This document shows, in pieces, positions 5,704 to 7,784 of a DNA stretch of 7,784 bases. How positions within the stretch are numbered: position 1 is the stretch's first letter; every line of letters starts with the position of its first letter. Origin of the DNA: Gammaproteobacteria bacterium UBA2168 (GTDB taxonomy: Bacteria > Pseudomonadota > Gammaproteobacteria > Pseudomonadales > Azotimanducaceae). The stretch is taken from assembly GCA_002327525.1 (NCBI GenBank), contig DCWG01000164.1, positions 11,529 through 19,312 on the forward strand, in the 5' to 3' direction. The notes beneath the pieces are model-generated. The model was not told where the DNA came from. It was given only the letters and a program-made list of their open reading frames with translations, and did no database searches. Made by a program: the position numbers and the translations under genes.

Positions 5704-7784
5704 AGCGCCCCTCCTTCAATCCAGTTTTGGTAGACCGCGGCACTCGCAACTCGCCGCTGACGATATATGAGATAAACCACCGCAATGCCGAGTAACGCGA
5801 GCGCATAATTAAGATACTCCAGCGCCTGCTGTTCAGCCGCTTCCATCGGCGGCAGCGTGCGGTTGAAATTGCCTCGCGCCCGGATACCGAGCAGGCTCTG
5901 GTCTTCGAGGGAGAAGTCCACCGCGTTCATGAGTAGCTGCACCGAATTGGTGTACAACGTGCCATCGGCCGACCCCACCATTCGCAGGGTCTGATCGGCG
6001 AGGAAGTCATTCGAGGAAAACAGCAACAGCCGGGCAGATTCAGGAGAGTGCTCGAGCACGCTGCTAATCACACCGAAGTCGTCCGCTTCGTCTTCCGTGT
6101 CCTCGGCGCCTTCCTCTTCTGTCGCACTTTCTTCCTCGTCAACCTCCTCGACCTCCTCGGTGAGCAAAGGCGAGGTCTGTCCTTTGAAGAAGGATTCGAA
6201 GCGTCCCTCCGACATGAGCCCCACCAGGCGCGGCTGCTGCACGCCTTGCGGTACGAATGCGCTCGCACCGTCGTCTGCGAACCTGGGCATCACGTCGGTA
6301 CTGGACGACGTCCAGCTTCTCGGTGATGTGCTGATCAATTCGGTCAAAGCCCGCTGCCCCTGCTTGTCTGCATCCACTTCGATGGGCGACGCCCAAGAAA
6401 CCGTCACCTGCGGCACACCCGTGGTGATCGGTGAATCCTGATTCAGCCCCTGCACGCGCACATCCGGAAAATACGGGTAATCCAGCATCACGATCTCCTG
6501 GAAGCTAAAGCCACCCGCCTGTCGAGTGACCGGAACCGGGAACGCAGAATTCACCGGGTCCATCACCAGTGCATCACCGAGCGTGTAGCCATGGTGTTCC
6601 AGCCATTCGCCGAGGCCGCTCGCGCGCCTCCGGGCGACCAGCGATTGCTGCATGAAACTAGCGGTGAAATTGCCCGTGGCTAGTGCCACCGTGCCGCCTT
6701 TCATCAGGAACTGATCGATGGCAAACACCGCCTTTTCATCCAAACCGTCAGGATCCACTACGATCAGCACGTCGGCCGCTTCCGGCACCACGCCGTTCGC
6801 GAGGTCGCTGCTCTGCACGTTGAAGTCCTGAGACAGGCCGTCGCGCAACTGGTTGAACTGATTGCCGGGCGGCATGCCCTGCTGCTGCATATATGGATTC
6901 ACCGGCGGTGGCGCTACCAGCACCACGGTTTTCAGTAATCCCGTGGCAAAGCGCTTCAAGCCCTCCTCGATTCCCCGGCGGGTCGCCTCCTGTGAGAGTG
7001 CTTGCGGGATGGGGATCTGCACGACGGTCTCGCCATCCGTCAGCGTGAGATAGAAATAGAAGTAGTTCGTGTCGAACAAACTGGCCGCCATGGGTTGGAA
7101 ACCGTAGCTGGACGCAATCTCGAGAGCCACGCTCCCGTCACCCGCTTCAGGATCGACCAGGGACACCTCGAGCCGGCCCGAGGATTCCTCGCGCAGCTCA
7201 TCGAGCACCTTACGTAAAACCGCCTTGTACTCAGAGAGTCCCTCCGGCAGCTTGTCGTCCGCCGAAAGATAGCCATTGAAAGCCACACCCCCCTGGATAT
7301 TGGCGAAAACGCTGTTGCCGCCTTGAAACCCGTACAGAATCTTCTTGATGGTACGCGTGAGGTCGTACTCCGGATTGCGCAGTTGCACATCCAGATCCGC
7401 CTCTCCTGTCACCTTCACCTCGATGAGATCGCGAAAGCCCAATACTTCGTACTCGTCGCCGTAAGCCACCAGCACGTCGAAGTACGAATTGACGAGGCTT
7501 GCCTGATAGCGGTCCGCCACCTGGAACGGCACCGGACGGATGCCGTACTTGGTATTGGCCTCGTCCTCCAGCTCCGGGGCATCGGCCGGATCGATCAGTT
7601 CCACGCGCACGTTGCCACCACCCGCGACTTCGAATTCCGTGAGCAGATCTTTCATGCGCGGCACTAGTGGTCCGAGCAGCGGATGTGTCTTGTCGCTGAA
7701 GTAACCGCGAATCAGCAGCGGTTCCCTGAGTTGTGAGAGATACCCCTGAGTCGCTTCCGAGATGGAGTAGATGCGACCCTCGGT
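5700..7784 (-). CDS. GldG-like ABC-transporter accessory protein, 5' end beyond right edge
   Basis: The frame is open to the right edge (694 codons plus stop), so no start is present; a GTG at 7664 is internal. Visible residues 1-40 (IYSISEATQGYL, EPLLIRGYFSDK) are the normal GldG beginning after a membrane anchor. The order is a thioredoxin-like N-terminal module (about 1-150), a second diverged copy of it (about 160-290), and the ABC_transp_aux core with ADVLIVVDPDGL and FLMKGGTVALATG (about 337-371). A strongly acidic linker follows (543-569, mostly Glu/Asp), then a domain near SSNDFL and NAVDF, one membrane helix (about 657-675) and a basic cytoplasmic tail (YRQRRV). In Bacteroidota, GldG works with GldA (ATPase) and GldF (permease) in gliding. 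In proteobacteria, related sets are of unknown substrate, often thought to act in envelope transport. The DUF4340 gene overlaps its stop. ATPase and permease genes are expected just right of the window. Confidence 0.88.
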   Translation of the reverse strand, partial: TEGRIYSISEATQGYLSQLREPLLIRGYFSDKTHPLLGPLVPRMKDLLTEFEVAGGGNVRVELIDPADAPELEDEANTKYGIRPVPFQVADRYQASLVNSYFDVLVAYGDEYEVLGFRDLIEVKVTGEADLDVQLRNPEYDLTRTIKKILYGFQGGNSVFANIQGGVAFNGYLSADDKLPEGLSEYKAVLRKVLDELREESSGRLEVSLVDPEAGDGSVALEIASSYGFQPMAASLFDTNYFYFYLTLTDGETVVQIPIPQALSQEATRRGIEEGLKRFATGLLKTVVLVAPPPVNPYMQQQGMPPGNQFNQLRDGLSQDFNVQSSDLANGVVPEAADVLIVVDPDGLDEKAVFAIDQFLMKGGTVALATGNFTASFMQQSLVARRRASGLGEWLEHHGYTLGDALVMDPVNSAFPVPVTRQAGGFSFQEIVMLDYPYFPDVRVQGLNQDSPITTGVPQVTVSWASPIEVDADKQGQRALTELISTSPRSWTSSSTDVMPRFADDGASAFVPQGVQQPRLVGLMSEGRFESFFKGQTSPLLTEEVEEVDEEESATEEEGAEDTEDEADDFGVISSVLEHSPESARLLLFSSNDFLADQTLRMVGSADGTLYTNSVQLLMNAVDFSLEDQSLLGIRARGNFNRTLPPMEAAEQQALEYLNYALALLGIAVVYLIYRQRRVASAAVYQNWIEGGAL
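5710..5716 (-). promoter_or_regulatory. Strong Shine-Dalgarno site for the DUF4340 gene, inside the gldG-like gene
   Basis: AAGGAGG on the minus strand lies six bases before ATG 5703, within the final codons of the GldG-like gene. With the ATGA stop/start overlap it supports efficient coupled translation, presumably giving fixed amounts of the two accessory proteins. Confidence 0.8.

Noticed and set aside
6048..6441. Plus-strand Ser-rich open frames opposite the acidic linker
   Set aside because: They are complements of the Glu/Asp codons in the minus-strand gene and have no independent support.
7040..7664. GTG at 7664 as the true start of the GldG-like protein
   Set aside because: The frame is open to the right edge and the 40 residues before it match the GldG N-terminal pattern.

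Overview
The window is bacterial, GC-rich chromosomal DNA, tightly packed with protein genes. The mix of genes points to a Pseudomonadota organism, most likely a gammaproteobacterium: a YfcG-type glutathione transferase, a diguanylate cyclase relic with a histidine-kinase-type 7TM sensor, a lipoprotein PAP2 phosphatase, and a GldG/DUF4340 ABC-transporter accessory pair. This is an inference from gene content, and genus cannot be read from the window. I see no tRNA, rRNA, CRISPR array, transposase or phage gene.

Left block (1 to about 2300, minus strand, read right to left): a nu-class glutathione transferase, then a MurJ/MviN-like flippase of the MOP superfamily, then the N-terminal third of a GT4-type glycosyltransferase that runs off the left edge. 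The flippase and glycosyltransferase overlap, so they are probably co-translated. Together they look like part of a surface-polysaccharide or glycolipid assembly locus. The glutathione transferase reads the same way, 38 bases upstream of the flippase, but has no obvious mechanistic link to it.

Middle block (2467-3900, plus strand): a dead diguanylate cyclase gene, once 7TM sensor - PAS - GGDEF. It carries at least five disabling lesions: two in-frame stops, a deletion through the PAS core, a 7-base tandem duplication and a one-base insertion. When reconstructed, the GGEEF active site and the RxxD inhibitory site are still recognisable.

Right block (3936-7784, minus strand): a co-directional operon whose 5' part lies beyond the right edge. 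It encodes a GldG-like ABC-transporter accessory protein (5' end missing), a DUF4340 protein overlapping it by 4 bases, and a predicted lipoprotein PAP2 phosphatase 13 bases further on. By family precedent, an ABC ATPase and permease should lie just upstream, outside the window. The addition of a lipid-phosphatase-like lipoprotein, and a GldG protein with a tandemly duplicated N-terminal module, are the most interesting things here.

No gene-free stretch exceeds 300 bases. The longest is the 175-base divergent region between the glutathione transferase and the cyclase relic. I found no clear evidence of a wholly new system; the GldG-DUF4340-PAP2 arrangement is the best candidate for follow-up.
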